A DNA stretch of 64,000 bases from Pseudomonas sp. Tri1 (GCF_017968885.1 NZ_CP072913.1:248001-312000), one strand, 5' to 3'; numbered from the stretch's first letter, positions 33,232 to 42,786 are shown. A program made the numbers and translations. Notes: generated by a model from the sequence alone, not told the origin.

Positions 33232-35228
33232 GTGCCTCGTCCCTTCCATCCAGCGGCCTGGTCCGCATGAATCCGCCAGTGTTTTATTTCGCGGCGACTT
33301 TTATCCTGTTGTTCGGCCTGGTGGTCATTGCCGTGCCGGAGCAGGCCGGTGCCTGGCTACTGGCGGCGCAGAACTGGGCGGCCAATACGGTTGGCTGGTA
33401 TTACATGCTGGCGATGACCCTGTATCTGGTCTTCGTGGTGGTCACCGCCTTGTCCGGCTACGGCAAGATCAAGCTCGGTGCCGACCACGACGAACCCGAA
33501 TTCAGTTACCTGTCCTGGGCTGGCATGTTGTTCGCCGCCGGCATCAGCATCACGCTGTTTTTCTTCTGCGTCTCCGAGCCGCTGACGCACTTGGTGCAGC
33601 CGCCCCAGGGCGAGGCCGGTACCGCTGACGCGGCGCGTCAGGCCATGCAGATTCTGTTTTTGCACTGGGGCCTGCATGGTTGGGGCGTGTTCGCTTTCGT
33701 CGGCATGGCCCTGGCGTACTTTGCCTATCGGCACAATTTGCCGCTGGCCCTGCGTTCGGCGTTGTACCCGCTGATCGGCAAGCGCATCAATGGCCCCATC
33801 GGCTATGCGGTGGACGGTTTCGGCATCATCGCCACGGTGTTCGGCCTCGGCGCGGACATGGGCTTTGGGGTGTTGCACCTTAACTCGGGCCTCGATTACC
33901 TGTTCGGTGTCGCCCACACCCAATGGATTCAAGTCGGCCTGATCGTGCTGATGATGGGCGCGGCGATCATCGTCGCGGTGGCCGGTGTCGACAAAGGCGT
34001 ACGGGTCATGTCCGACATCAACATGCTGCTGGCCTGTGCGTTGCTGCTGTTCGTGTTGTTCGCCGGACCCACCCAGCATTTGCTCAACACCTTGATCCAG
34101 AACATCGGCGATTATCTCGGCGCCCTGCCGATGAAGAGTTTCGACCTGTACGCCTATAACGAACCCAGCGACTGGCTCGGCGGTTGGACGGTGTTCTACT
34201 GGGCCTGGTGGATCGCCTGGTCGCCATTCGTGGGGCTGTTCATCGCGCGGATTTCCCGTGGTCGCACCATCCGTGAGTTCGTGTTTGGCGTGTTGCTGAT
34301 TCCTCTGGGCTTCACCCTGGCGTGGATGTCGATTTTCGGTAACAGCGCCATCGACCAGGTGCTGAACCACGGCATGAGCGCCCTGGGCATGTCGGCCCTG
34401 GAAAACCCGTCGATGAGCCTTTACCTGCTGCTGGAAACCTACCCGTGGAGCAAGACTGTCATCGCGGTCACGGTGTTCATCAGCTTTGTGTTCTTTGTCA
34501 CGTCCGCCGACTCCGGCACTGTGGTGCTTTCGACACTGTCGGCCAAGGGCGGCAATCCCGATGAAGACGGGCCGAAATGGCTGCGGGTGTTCTGGGGCGC
34601 GATGACGGCGCTGGTGACCAGCGCGTTGCTGTTCTCCGGCAGCATCGATGCCTTGAAGTCGGCGGTGGTGCTGACCTCGTTGCCGTTCTCGCTGATTCTG
34701 TTGCTGATGATGTGGGGCCTGCACAAAGCGTTCTACCTGGAATCCCAGAAACAGATCGCACAATTGCACTCCCTGGCCCCGGTCTCGGGGGCCCGCCGGG
34801 GCACGGGGGGCTGGCGCCAACGCTTGAGCCAGGCGGTGCATTTTCCGTCTCGCGACGAGGTGTACCGTTTCCTCGACACCACGGTACGTCCGGCCATTGA
34901 AGAAGTGACGGCAGTGTTCGTCGAGAAGGGCCTGACGGTGGTGACCCAGCCAGACCCGGCCAACGACAGCGTCAGTCTGGAAATCGGCCACGGCGAGCAG
35001 CATCCGTTCATCTATCAGGTGCAGATGCGCGGCTACTTCACGCCATCCTTCGCCCGGGGCGGCATGGGCTCCAAGGAGCTCAACAACCGTCGTTATTACC
35101 GTGCCGAAGTGCACTTGAGCGAAGGCAGCCAGGATTACGACCTGGTGGGCTATACCAAGGAGCAGGTGATCAACGACATCCTCGACCAGTACGAGCGACA
35201 CATGCAGTTCCTGCATCTGGTGCGCTGA
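33228..35228 (+). CDS. betT: BCCT-family transporter, BetT-like (choline)
   Basis: Inner-membrane transporter of 666 residues from the ATG at 33228 (MSASSLPSSGLVRMNPP). It has about twelve transmembrane segments in the first 520 residues, with the BCCT motif region GWTVFYWAWWIAWSPFVGLF. A cytoplasmic C-terminal domain of roughly 140 residues follows, as in BetT proteins that respond to osmotic strength. Choline is the usual BetT substrate; glycine betaine or another quaternary amine is possible. It stands alone behind a long palindrome and a possible leader ORF. Confidence 0.85.
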   Translation: MSASSLPSSGLVRMNPPVFYFAATFILLFGLVVIAVPEQAGAWLLAAQNWAANTVGWYYMLAMTLYLVFVVVTALSGYGKIKLGADHDEPEFSYLSWAGMLFAAGISITLFFFCVSEPLTHLVQPPQGEAGTADAARQAMQILFLHWGLHGWGVFAFVGMALAYFAYRHNLPLALRSALYPLIGKRINGPIGYAVDGFGIIATVFGLGADMGFGVLHLNSGLDYLFGVAHTQWIQVGLIVLMMGAAIIVAVAGVDKGVRVMSDINMLLACALLLFVLFAGPTQHLLNTLIQNIGDYLGALPMKSFDLYAYNEPSDWLGGWTVFYWAWWIAWSPFVGLFIARISRGRTIREFVFGVLLIPLGFTLAWMSIFGNSAIDQVLNHGMSALGMSALENPSMSLYLLLETYPWSKTVIAVTVFISFVFFVTSADSGTVVLSTLSAKGGNPDEDGPKWLRVFWGAMTALVTSALLFSGSIDALKSAVVLTSLPFSLILLLMMWGLHKAFYLESQKQIAQLHSLAPVSGARRGTGGWRQRLSQAVHFPSRDEVYRFLDTTVRPAIEEVTAVFVEKGLTVVTQPDPANDSVSLEIGHGEQHPFIYQVQMRGYFTPSFARGGMGSKELNNRRYYRAEVHLSEGSQDYDLVGYTKEQVINDILDQYERHMQFLHLVR

Positions 35229-35283
35229 TCGAGGTCCAGAGACAAAGGCCGCCGAGCGTTTTTCAGCTGCACCGCGCCGGCCT

Positions 35284-35351
35284 CATCGCGAGCAGGCTCG
35301 CTCCCACAGGTTAAGTGATTCCCTTGTGGGAGCGAGCCTGCTCGCGATGGC
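35284..35351. repeat. REP pair, close-spaced
   Basis: Inverted REP units with only about 15 bp between them, between the convergent betT and SDR genes. Confidence 0.88.
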
Positions 35352-35376
35352 AGTGTGACTGGCGATGGCGAAAGTC

Positions 35377-36117
35377 TCAGACAAGACCGCCGTTGGCCCG
35401 CAAGATCTGCCCGTTCACCCAACCGGCGGCCGGGCTCACCAGAAAAGAAATGATGCTGGCGATGTCTTCCGGCTGGCCGAGGCGTTCCAAAGGCGGCATT
35501 TTCGCGTAGTTCTGGATCTGCTCCTCGCTCTTGCCATGCATGAACAATTCGGTCGCGACCGGGCCGGGAGCCACTGCATTGACGGTGATCTGGCGGCCGC
35601 GCAGTTCCTTGGCGAACACCTGGGTCAGGGATTCCACCGCAGCCTTGCTGGCGATGTACACCGAATAGCCGGGCAGGTTCAGGCCCACGGTGCTGCTGGA
35701 AAAATTCACGATCCGGCCACCGTCGTTCAGGCGGGTCGCGGCTTCGCGCAGGGTGTTGAAGGTGCCACGGGTGTTGATGGCGAACGTCTGGTCGAACAGC
35801 TCGTCGCTGTGCTGCGCCAGGGGCATCACCTGGAGAATGCCAGCGTTGTTGATCAACACATCGACCTTGCCCAGTTTCGCTTCGGTTTCATCGAACATCC
35901 GCCGGACATCGGCGGCAGAGGACACATCGGCCTTGATCGCTATGGCTTGGTGACCGGCCTGGCGCAATTGCACCACCAGTTTCGAAGCTTCGCTGGCGCT
36001 GTTGGCGTAATTGATTACGACGGCAAAACCTTCGCTGGCCAACTGCTTGGCGATTTCGGCGCCGATGCCGCGAGAGGCGCCTGTGATGATGGCAACTTTG
36101 GCTGTTTGAGTCGTCAT
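35377..36117 (-). CDS. SDR-family NAD(P)-dependent oxidoreductase
   Basis: Classical short-chain dehydrogenase/reductase of 246 residues. The cofactor motif is AIITGASRGIGAEIA, then NNAG, with catalytic Ser in VNFSSSTVG and YxxxK in YSVYIASKAA. The ATG at 36117 (MTTQTAKVA) is preferred to one 18 bp upstream. It diverges from a LysR-type regulator across 116 bp and is its probable target. The substrate is unknown. Confidence 0.88.
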   Translation of the reverse strand: MTTQTAKVAIITGASRGIGAEIAKQLASEGFAVVINYANSASEASKLVVQLRQAGHQAIAIKADVSSAADVRRMFDETEAKLGKVDVLINNAGILQVMPLAQHSDELFDQTFAINTRGTFNTLREAATRLNDGGRIVNFSSSTVGLNLPGYSVYIASKAAVESLTQVFAKELRGRQITVNAVAPGPVATELFMHGKSEEQIQNYAKMPPLERLGQPEDIASIISFLVSPAAGWVNGQILRANGGLV

Positions 36118-36190
36118 GGTTGGGTTCCTTTGCAAAGAGTGGAGCCAGATTCACATGTTTACTCCCGGCGATAAATGCAGGAGAGTTGCC

Positions 36191-36218
36191 TTGACTGTTC
36201 AATAATCACCAATAATCA
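36191..36218. promoter_or_regulatory. Candidate LysR-type regulator site
   Basis: TTGACTGTTCAA, a dyad, runs into two tandem copies of CAATAATCA. All of it lies 16-43 bp before the lysR ATG, between the divergent SDR and LysR genes, where such regulators usually bind to control both. Confidence 0.45.
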
Positions 36219-36233
36219 AGGCGCCGGATTCTG

Positions 36234-37124
36234 ATGGATCAAGTCAAAGCGATGAGGGTGTTCGTGCGTATCTACGAGCGAAGCAGTTTCACCCTGGCTG
36301 CTGAAGACCTCAGTCTGCCCCGTGCGACGCTGACCCACACCCTCAATCAATTCGAAGCCTGGCTCGGCGTTCGCCTGCTGGAGCGCAGTACCCGCAAGGT
36401 GCGTCCGACCCTTGACGGCGAAGCCTATTACCCACGTTGCGTGCAACTGCTGGCAGAACTTGAAGAAGCCGAACTGGCGTTTCGCGGCGTAGCGCCCAAA
36501 GGCAAACTGAGAGTGGACCTGCACGGCACCCAGGCCCGGTATTTCGTGATTCCGGCGTTGCCGCAGTTCATGGCCCGCTATCCCGAAATAGAACTGTTCA
36601 TCAGCGAGGCGGACCGTTTCGTCGACCTGATTGCCGAAGGCGTCGATTGCGTGCTGCGCTCCGGTACGCTGGCGGATTCGTCATTGATCGGCCGGCGTGT
36701 CGCCAATCTTCGGCAGATCACCTGTGCCAGCCCCGGTTACTTGCGCCAGTACGGCGAACCGAAAAGCCTTGATGACTTGAAACATCACCGTGCGGTGAAT
36801 TACGTCTCGCGGTCCACCGCCAAACTCTATCCGTTTGAGTTCATGGTCGATGGCGAACTCAAGGAGGTGCCGATCGGGGGCACGTTGTCAGTGTCCGGCG
36901 CTGAAATCTACGCCGCCTCGGCCATCGCCGGCCTGGGCCTGATCCAATGCCCGTATTACCGAATGGAAGAGCAGATCCGGCAGGGCCTGATCCAGGAAGT
37001 CCTCCCCGACACCCCACCGCCCTCCATGCCGGTGTCGGTGCTCTATCCGCACAACCGACACATGTCGCCACGGGTTCGGGTGTTCGTGGATTGGGTGACG
37101 GAAGTGTTTGCGCAGGCGCGCTGA
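36234..37124 (+). CDS. LysR-family transcriptional regulator
   Basis: Regulator of 296 residues. An N-terminal helix-turn-helix (about 1-60; MDQVKAMRVFVRIYERSSFT, then LPRATLTHTLNQFEAWLGVR) is followed by a type-2 periplasmic-fold effector domain with SEADRFVDLIAEGVDCVLRS. It belongs to the CrgA/PA-type subgroup near pyrroline or aromatic regulators, but no effector can be named. It probably controls the divergent SDR gene and itself. Confidence 0.88.
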   Translation: MDQVKAMRVFVRIYERSSFTLAAEDLSLPRATLTHTLNQFEAWLGVRLLERSTRKVRPTLDGEAYYPRCVQLLAELEEAELAFRGVAPKGKLRVDLHGTQARYFVIPALPQFMARYPEIELFISEADRFVDLIAEGVDCVLRSGTLADSSLIGRRVANLRQITCASPGYLRQYGEPKSLDDLKHHRAVNYVSRSTAKLYPFEFMVDGELKEVPIGGTLSVSGAEIYAASAIAGLGLIQCPYYRMEEQIRQGLIQEVLPDTPPPSMPVSVLYPHNRHMSPRVRVFVDWVTEVFAQAR

Positions 37125-37171
37125 TCGGGTGGCGGTGCAACGGCTGGAGAATTGAACTAATATTTTTCAGG

Positions 37172-37188
37172 GTGTGTATGGTGTGTAT
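37172..37188. promoter_or_regulatory. Direct repeat upstream of hicA
   Basis: GTGTGTAT occurs twice with one base between, 58 bp before the hicA ATG and next to a TAATATTTTT stretch. It may be an operator for the HicB antitoxin; there is no dyad to support this. Confidence 0.3.
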
Positions 37189-37246
37189 CAAGATCCTCTT
37201 TCGCGGCTAGAGTTTTCCGGCAGAGCTGTCGAATAAGGCAAAGGTG

Positions 37247-37429
37247 ATGCGAAGTCGGGAAATGATCAGGAAGATCGAAGAAGATGGTTGGTATCTGGTG
37301 GCAGTCAAGGGTAGCCATCATCAATACAAACACCCCTTCAAGGCTGGGAGGGTGACGATAAAACACCCTGACGCCGATCTGCCCAGAGGCACGATCGCCA
37401 GCATATTGAAACAGGCGGGCCTGAAATGA
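37247..37429 (+). CDS. hicA: HicA-family mRNA interferase toxin
   Basis: Small RNA-cleaving toxin of 60 residues with a double-stranded-RNA-binding fold. It has the MRSREMIRKIEEDGWYLV start, the active His24 in KGSHHQYKHP and the closing GTIASILKQAGLK. The ATG at 37247 is preferred to the GTG just before it. Toxin gene first, antitoxin second is the normal hic order. Confidence 0.92.
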   Translation: MRSREMIRKIEEDGWYLVAVKGSHHQYKHPFKAGRVTIKHPDADLPRGTIASILKQAGLK

Positions 37430-37521
37430 AGCCCATGATCGATTACGAAATCCCCGATGGGGATACATTGTTATCAGACCGGTTGCGACGGTTGCCGGAT
37501 CTGGAGGAAGGATTCATCCAA

Positions 37522-37923
37522 ATGAAATTTCCGGTCGTTCTGCACAAGGATGCCGATTCCGAATACGGAGTGACGGTCCCGGATGTACCGGGTTGTTTTT
37601 CCGCAGGCAGTACCGTGAACCAGGCATTCGAAAATGTGAAAGAAGCGCTCTCGCTGCACTATGAGGGCCTGATAGCCGACGGCGAGCCGCTACCGCAGAT
37701 CCATGAAATTGACGATCATCTCGACAATCCGCAATACGTCGGGGGGATATGGGGGGTGGTTGAGTTTGATGTCACGCCCTATTTCGGGAAATCAGTGCGG
37801 TTCAACGCCACGTTGCCCGAACAATTGCTTGAACGCATCGATCAAACCGTGCGACGTGACCAGCGTTATAGCTCGCGTTCGGGTTTTCTGGCAGCAGCAG
37901 CCTTGCGCGAACTTTCCGCCTGA
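37522..37923 (+). CDS. hicB: HicB-family antitoxin
   Basis: Antitoxin of 133 residues. The N-terminal partial RNase-H-like domain begins MKFPVVLHKDADSEYGVTVP and has VPGCFSAG. A C-terminal ribbon-helix-helix-like DNA-binding part ends RYSSRSGFLAAAALRELSA. GGAGGAAGG lies about 11 bp before the ATG at 37522. The same frame is also open from an ATG at 37426 that overlaps the hicA stop, which would add 32 residues. Confidence 0.9.
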   Translation: MKFPVVLHKDADSEYGVTVPDVPGCFSAGSTVNQAFENVKEALSLHYEGLIADGEPLPQIHEIDDHLDNPQYVGGIWGVVEFDVTPYFGKSVRFNATLPEQLLERIDQTVRRDQRYSSRSGFLAAAALRELSA

Positions 37924-37981
37924 CCGATGCGTCTGTGAAATGTTAGCTTCTGCCACCAGCGTCCGAACAGAGAGCCTTTCG

Positions 37982-39019
37982 ATGACCTACACTGCTGCCG
38001 AAAACCGCTACGAGTCCATTCCTTACCGCCGCGTCGGTCGCAGCGGGTTGGTGCTGCCGGCGCTGTCGCTGGGGTTGTGGCACAACTTTGGTGACAGCAC
38101 GCCGATCGATACCCAGCGCGCCTTGCTGCGTACGGCGTTTGACCTGGGTATCAACCACTTCGACCTGGCGAACAATTACGGCCCGCCCTACGGCAGTGCC
38201 GAGATCAATTTCGGTCGCTTGCTGCGCGAAGACTTCAAGCAGTACCGCGATGAGTTGATCATCTCCAGCAAAGCCGGTTGGGATATGTGGCCGGGCCCTT
38301 ACGGCCAAGGCGGTGGCTCGCGCAAATACGTGCTGGCCAGCCTTGACCAGAGCTTGCAACGCCTGGGGTTGGACTATGTGGATATTTTCTATTCCCACCG
38401 CTTCGACCCCGACACCCCACTGGAAGAGACCGCCAGTGCACTGGCCACCGCCGTGCAGCAGGGCAAGGCGTTGTACATCGGCATCTCTTCGTATTCCGGC
38501 GTGAAGACCCGGGAAATGGCGGCGCTGCTCAAAGAGTGGAAAGTCCCGTTGCTGATCCATCAGCCGGCCTACAACCTGCTCAACCGCTGGGTGGAAAAAG
38601 ACCTGCTGGACGCCACCGATGAACTGGGTACTGGTGTGATTGCCTTCACCCCGTTGGCCCAGGGCCTGCTGACCGACAAGTACCTCAAGGGCATTCCGGC
38701 CGATGCACGGGTCAACCGCCCGGGTGGCGGCTCGTTGCAGGCTTCGCACCTGTCGGAGGAGAACATCGCCCATGTACGCGCGCTCAATGACATCGCCCAG
38801 CGTCGCGGGCAGAGCCTGGCGCAAATGGCCCTGGCCTGGACCCTGCGCGATCCACGCGTGACCAGCGCGCTGATTGGCGCCAGCCGGCCTGAGCAGATCA
38901 TCGAGAACGTCGGGGCGTTGCAGAACCTGAGCTTCAGCGCGGAAGAACTGGCGCAGATCGACCGGTTTGCCCAGGAAGGTGGCATCAATCTTTGGGAGAA
39001 GCCTTCGTCGGCCGAATAA
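37982..39019 (+). CDS. YghZ-type aldo-keto reductase
   Basis: Aldo-keto reductase of 345 residues (AKR14 type, L-glyceraldehyde-3-phosphate reductase MgrA/YghZ). It starts MTYTAAENRYESIPYRRVGR and has catalytic Asp, Tyr and Lys in FDLANNYGPPYG and IISSKAGWDMWPGPYG, with the NADPH-binding SALIGASRPEQIIENV. It detoxifies triose phosphates or methylglyoxal in relatives. An upstream extension of the frame overlaps hicB and is not real. Confidence 0.9.
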   Translation: MTYTAAENRYESIPYRRVGRSGLVLPALSLGLWHNFGDSTPIDTQRALLRTAFDLGINHFDLANNYGPPYGSAEINFGRLLREDFKQYRDELIISSKAGWDMWPGPYGQGGGSRKYVLASLDQSLQRLGLDYVDIFYSHRFDPDTPLEETASALATAVQQGKALYIGISSYSGVKTREMAALLKEWKVPLLIHQPAYNLLNRWVEKDLLDATDELGTGVIAFTPLAQGLLTDKYLKGIPADARVNRPGGGSLQASHLSEENIAHVRALNDIAQRRGQSLAQMALAWTLRDPRVTSALIGASRPEQIIENVGALQNLSFSAEELAQIDRFAQEGGINLWEKPSSAE

Positions 39020-39075
39020 CGCCTTTGTAAGTACGGCGAACACAAAACCCTGTGGCGAGGGGATTTCTTAGCGGT

Positions 39076-39918
39076 TTACCTGAAAAACGGCACATCCCCC
39101 AATACCGTCGCCCGATGCATCACGCGCCGGGCCGGGCGATAGTCGTCCACGGCGAAATGCTGGGTGACGCGGTTGTCCCAGAACGCCACGTCGTTGACTT
39201 GCCAGCGCCAGCGCAGGGTGAACTCCGGGCGGGTGGCGTGGGCGAACAGCAGCTTCAGGATCGCCTCGCTTTCGCTTTCCGACAGTTCGTTTATGCGTGT
39301 GGTGAAGCCTTCGTTGACGAACAGCGAGCGACGTCCGCTCACCGGATGGGTGCGGATCACTGGATGGGACAACGGTGGGTTTTTCCGCCGCGCTTGTTCC
39401 CAGCGCGCCAGGTCCTCGGCGGTGTTGCCAAAGCGTTCCAAGGGAAACGAGCGGGTGAAATCGTGGGTTGCGGTCAGGCCTTCCAACAAGCGCTTCAACG
39501 GTGCCGACAAGGCCTCGTAAGCTGCAATGCCACTGGCCCACAAGGTATCGCCACCGAACGCCGGCAGCAGCTTGGCGCTGAGCACCGCGCCCAGGGCGGG
39601 GGTCGGTAAAAAGGTCACGTCGGTGTGCCACACCGCGTTGTCGCGAACATCGGTGACGGCGGTGTCGAGCACCAGCACCTCGGGCTGCTCCGGCACGTTG
39701 GGGTAGATCGGGTGAATGTGCAGGTCGCCAAAATACCCGGCGAAGCGCGCTTGCTGCGTCGGCTCGATTGGCTGGTCGCGAAAGAACAGCACCTGATGCT
39801 CAAGCAGGGCCTGCTCGATGATATCGCGATGTTCCTGGCTCAGGGGCTGGCTGATGTCGATCCCGCTGATCTGCGCACCAAGGGCGATGCTCAAAGGGGT
39901 AATGGTCGGGCGGTTCAT
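39076..39918 (-). CDS. tauD: Taurine dioxygenase
   Basis: Fe(II)/2-oxoglutarate dioxygenase of 280 residues that converts taurine to sulfite and aminoacetaldehyde. Iron ligands are in AVWHTDVTF (HxD) and the distal His near [10 protein letters not shown]; the 2-oxoglutarate Arg follows in [13 protein letters not shown]. The ATG is at 39918 ([16 protein letters not shown]). It is the last gene of tauABCD, 50 bp after tauC. Confidence 0.93.
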   Translation of the reverse strand: MNRPTITPLSIALGAQISGIDISQPLSQEHRDIIEQALLEHQVLFFRDQPIEPTQQARFAGYFGDLHIHPIYPNVPEQPEVLVLDTAVTDVRDNAVWHTDVTFLPTPALGAVLSAKLLPAFGGDTLWASGIAAYEALSAPLKRLLEGLTATHDFTRSFPLERFGNTAEDLARWEQARRKNPPLSHPVIRTHPVSGRRSLFVNEGFTTRINELSESESEAILKLLFAHATRPEFTLRWRWQVNDVAFWDNRVTQHFAVDDYRPARRVMHRATVLGDVPFFR

Positions 39919-39968
39919 TGTCGTGTTCTCGCAGTGGGGCGCCGAATGGTCGGCGTGGTCATTCGCTA

Positions 39969-40808
39969 TCAATGGGCCTGGCCGTGCCACGGCACCCATT
40001 TGCGTTGCAGGGCGCGCAAACCCATCTCCATGGCGAAGGCGATCAGTGCGATCACCAGAATCCCCAGCACCACCACGTCTGTGACCAGGAACTGCGCTGC
40101 TGACTGAACCATGAACCCCAGGCCACTGGTGGCGGCAATCAGTTCGGCGGCCACCAGCGTCGACCAACCGACGCCCAGGCCAATGCGAATGCCGGTGAGG
40201 ATGTCCGGCAACGCACTGGGAACGATCACGTGGCGAATCAACTGGGCTCGCGTGGCGCCCAACGATTGCGCGGCCCGCAACTTGGCCGGGTCGACGGTGC
40301 GCACACCCGTGGCGGTGGCGATGGCAATCGGCGCGAAGATCGCCAGGTAAATCAGTAGTACTTTCGACAACTCACCGATGCCGCACCAGATCACGATCAA
40401 CGGCAGGTATGCCAACGGTGGAATTGGCCGGTAGAACTCGATCAATGGATCGAGCACGCCGCGAGCGACACGGTTGGCGCCGATGGCGATACCCACCGGC
40501 ACCGCGGTCAGCACGGCGAACAGCAGGCCCACGCCGATTCGCTGAAGGCTGGCTGCCAAATGCTGCCAGAGGGTGGAGTCCATGTAGCCGCTGGTCGCCA
40601 GCAGCCAGCCCTTTTGCAGTACGGCAGAGGGCGAGGGCAGGAACAGCGGTTCGATCAGGCCACTGGCGGTGACGGCCCACCAGATCGCCAGCAGCGCGAT
40701 CAGGGTCAAGCCGCTGATCCAGCGCGTACTCAGGTTGGACCTCGGGTCGATGGCCGTGCGCTTGGTTGCCGCTTCACTGACCACGGCTGGAACTTCGTAG
40801 CTGCTCAT
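39969..40808 (-). CDS. tauC: Taurine ABC transporter permease
   Basis: Inner-membrane permease of 279 residues with six hydrophobic segments and the coupling motif [20 protein letters not shown]. It overlaps tauB by 4 bp (ATGA). Similar to SsuC; the tauD neighbour decides for taurine. Confidence 0.93.
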   Translation of the reverse strand: MSSYEVPAVVSEAATKRTAIDPRSNLSTRWISGLTLIALLAIWWAVTASGLIEPLFLPSPSAVLQKGWLLATSGYMDSTLWQHLAASLQRIGVGLLFAVLTAVPVGIAIGANRVARGVLDPLIEFYRPIPPLAYLPLIVIWCGIGELSKVLLIYLAIFAPIAIATATGVRTVDPAKLRAAQSLGATRAQLIRHVIVPSALPDILTGIRIGLGVGWSTLVAAELIAATSGLGFMVQSAAQFLVTDVVVLGILVIALIAFAMEMGLRALQRKWVPWHGQAH

Positions 40809-41599
40809 GCGCGCTCCTGTGGCCGAGTGGCGCTGCGTTGGGCGAACACCTTGGCGAGCACATGCTCGCGGGTTTCGATAAAACGTGGGTCGGACTTGAT
40901 CGACCGCGCCGATTCCCCGGCCGCGTAGCGCTGGCCGAAGTCCAGGCTCAGGCGCTCGACGATCTGCCCTGGGTTGGGCGCCAGCAGAATCAGGTCGGTG
41001 GCCAGGAACACGGCTTCTTCGATGTCATGGGTAATGAGAAACACCGGTTTGGCGGTGCGCTGCCAGACTTGCAGCAGCAGTTCCTGCATCTGCTCGCGGG
41101 TGAAGGCGTCCAGTGCGCCGAAAGGCTCGTCCATCAGCAGCACGCGCGGCTCGGCTGCCAACGCCCGGGCCAGGCCCACACGCTGCTTCTGGCCACCGGA
41201 GAGCTGCCAGACGCGGCGTTGGTCGAAACCGGCCAGGTCCACCAGGGCGAGCATTTCCCGGGCTCGGGCCTCACGCTTTTCCTTGGCGACCCCGGCCAGT
41301 TCCAGGCCGAAGCCGACGTTTGCCAGCACGTCCTGCCAGGGCAGCAACGCATCGTCCTGGAACACTACGCCGCGTTCGGCACCCGGGCCCTTGACGGGTA
41401 CACCGTCGAGGGTGATCTGCCCGGCGCTGGGCTCGACGAATCCGGCAATCAGGTTCAACAACGATGTCTTGCCGCTGCCGGACGGGCCGAGGGCAACCAG
41501 CAATTGCCGGGGCCCCAGGGTCAGGGAAATATCCGCCAGCACAGGTTCCGCTGCGCCGGGGTACTGTGCGCTGATGCGCTCCAGCTGTAGCAAAGCCAT
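40805..41599 (-). CDS. tauB: Taurine ABC transporter ATP-binding protein
   Basis: ATPase of 264 residues from the ATG at 41599 ([19 protein letters not shown]): Walker [13 protein letters not shown], signature [15 protein letters not shown], Walker [16 protein letters not shown], switch [14 protein letters not shown]. It powers taurine uptake with TauA and TauC. The open frame upstream is antisense to the tauA end and is ignored. Confidence 0.94.
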   Translation of the reverse strand: MALLQLERISAQYPGAAEPVLADISLTLGPRQLLVALGPSGSGKTSLLNLIAGFVEPSAGQITLDGVPVKGPGAERGVVFQDDALLPWQDVLANVGFGLELAGVAKEKREARAREMLALVDLAGFDQRRVWQLSGGQKQRVGLARALAAEPRVLLMDEPFGALDAFTREQMQELLLQVWQRTAKPVFLITHDIEEAVFLATDLILLAPNPGQIVERLSLDFGQRYAAGESARSIKSDPRFIETREHVLAKVFAQRSATRPQERA

Positions 41600-41624
41600 C
41601 GCCGTGACTCCTTCTATTGTTCGA

Positions 41625-42602
41625 TCACTGGGTGATGTATTTGGCGCTGACAAAAGGCGCGTAGTCCGGCAACACGGCTTCGACCTTACCCTGCTCTTTG
41701 AGGAAGGCTGCGGTGTCGGTGATGGCTTTGGTGGTCGGAGCACCGAGGCTCACGACCTGATCGGCTGCCAGGGGAAACACGTTGCCTTGCAGCAACAGCG
41801 GGATGTCGCTGGCCTTGGCGCCGGAGAGTTTCACCAGTTTGTCGATATTGGACGCATCGGCCAGCCAGGCTTGTGGGTCCTTGCGATACCGGGCATAGGC
41901 ATCCAGGGTGACTTTGGCGAAGGCTGTGACAATTTCCGGATGCTTCTGAGCGAAGTCCTTGCGCACGATCCAGGCGTCGAAGGTCGGTGCGCCGAACTGG
42001 GCCAGTTCTGCGGAGCTGATCAGTACCTTGCCGTTTTCCTTGGCCACGCCCAGAGCCGGGTCCCAGACGTAGGTGGCGTCGATGTCGCCGCGCTTCCAGG
42101 CCGCAATGATGGCCGGTGGCGCGAGGTTGAGTACGGTGACTTTCGACGGGTCGATGTTCCAGTGCTTCAGCGCGGCGAGCAGGCTGTAGTGCCCGGTGGA
42201 CACGAAGGGTACGGCGATCTTTTTGCCGATCAGGTCTTGAGGGGTCTTGATCCCGGAACCGTCGCGGGCTACCAGGGCTTCGGCGGCGCCGATCTGGGTG
42301 GCGATGAGGAAGGTTTCCACCGGGACCTTGCGGGTGATGGCCGCGGTCAACGGACTGGAACCGAGGTAGCCGATCTGCACGTCGCCCGAGGCGATGGCGG
42401 TGATGACGTCGGCGCCGTTGTCGAATTTGCGCCAGTCGATCTTGGCTTGGGTGGCTTTTTCGTAGGCGCCATCGGCCTGGGCGACTTTGGCCGGGTCGAC
42501 GGTGGTCTGGTAAGCGACGGTCAGGTCGGCCGCCTGGGCAAAAAGGCTCGCTGCGGCCAGGGAGGCGACCGCGAGAAGGCGAAGGGGGGAACGCAACGTC
42601 AT
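41625..42602 (-). CDS. tauA: Taurine ABC transporter substrate-binding protein
   Basis: Periplasmic binding protein of 325 residues with a signal peptide (about 1-24, ending LFAQA) and the mature start [20 protein letters not shown]. It has the sulfonate/nitrate-binding fold, including [20 protein letters not shown] and [20 protein letters not shown]. It is the first gene of tauABCD, which should be switched on under sulfate limitation. Confidence 0.94.
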   Translation of the reverse strand: MTLRSPLRLLAVASLAAASLFAQAADLTVAYQTTVDPAKVAQADGAYEKATQAKIDWRKFDNGADVITAIASGDVQIGYLGSSPLTAAITRKVPVETFLIATQIGAAEALVARDGSGIKTPQDLIGKKIAVPFVSTGHYSLLAALKHWNIDPSKVTVLNLAPPAIIAAWKRGDIDATYVWDPALGVAKENGKVLISSAELAQFGAPTFDAWIVRKDFAQKHPEIVTAFAKVTLDAYARYRKDPQAWLADASNIDKLVKLSGAKASDIPLLLQGNVFPLAADQVVSLGAPTTKAITDTAAFLKEQGKVEAVLPDYAPFVSAKYITQ

Positions 42603-42656
42603 GGGAAAGCTCCTCGACAGGTCGCCGGAGATTCGGCGTTCGAAGAGACTAAATGA

Positions 42657-42675
42657 TCTAAGAATTCAAAAATAA
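42657..42675. promoter_or_regulatory. AT-rich motif upstream of tauA
   Basis: TCTAAGAATTCAAAAATAA on the plus strand (TTATTTTTGAATTCTTAGA toward tauA) in an AT-rich promoter region 55-73 bp before the tauA ATG. The core is shared with the region before the sfnB-like operon. CysB-dependent control of tau genes is known in Gammaproteobacteria; the site itself is inferred. Confidence 0.4.
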
Positions 42676-42739
42676 ATAACTTTTTCGAATGAGCTTATTT
42701 GCGAAAAATTCTATGCATCGGGCAGAAGTAGGGCTTGCC

Positions 42740-42786
42740 TGCAGCTTTTGTGGCGAGGGATAAATCCCCTCGCCACAAAAGCTGCA
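42740..42786. repeat. Long palindrome with perfect 20-bp arms
   Basis: TGCAGCTTTTGTGGCGAGGG, seven bases, then the exact reverse complement. The core GTGGCGAGGG-ATAAAT is the dispersed repeat also found at 20460 and 63868, here extended by nine more paired bases. It lies after gshA and before tauA and could end transcription of gshA. Confidence 0.9.

Noticed and set aside
33357..35216. 619-codon minus-strand open frame opposite betT
   Set aside because: Antisense shadow of a membrane protein gene; composition dominated by His, Gln, Arg and Asp, with no recognisable domain.
37703..39019. Long version of the aldo-keto reductase starting inside hicB
   Set aside because: The first 93 codons overlap hicB in another frame and have no aldo-keto reductase character. 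The ATG at 37982 gives the family start and length.
39076..40167. Extended TauD start overlapping tauC
   Set aside because: The extra 83 residues are the antisense-like GC-rich reading of the tauC end. [10 protein letters not shown] at 39918 is the family start.
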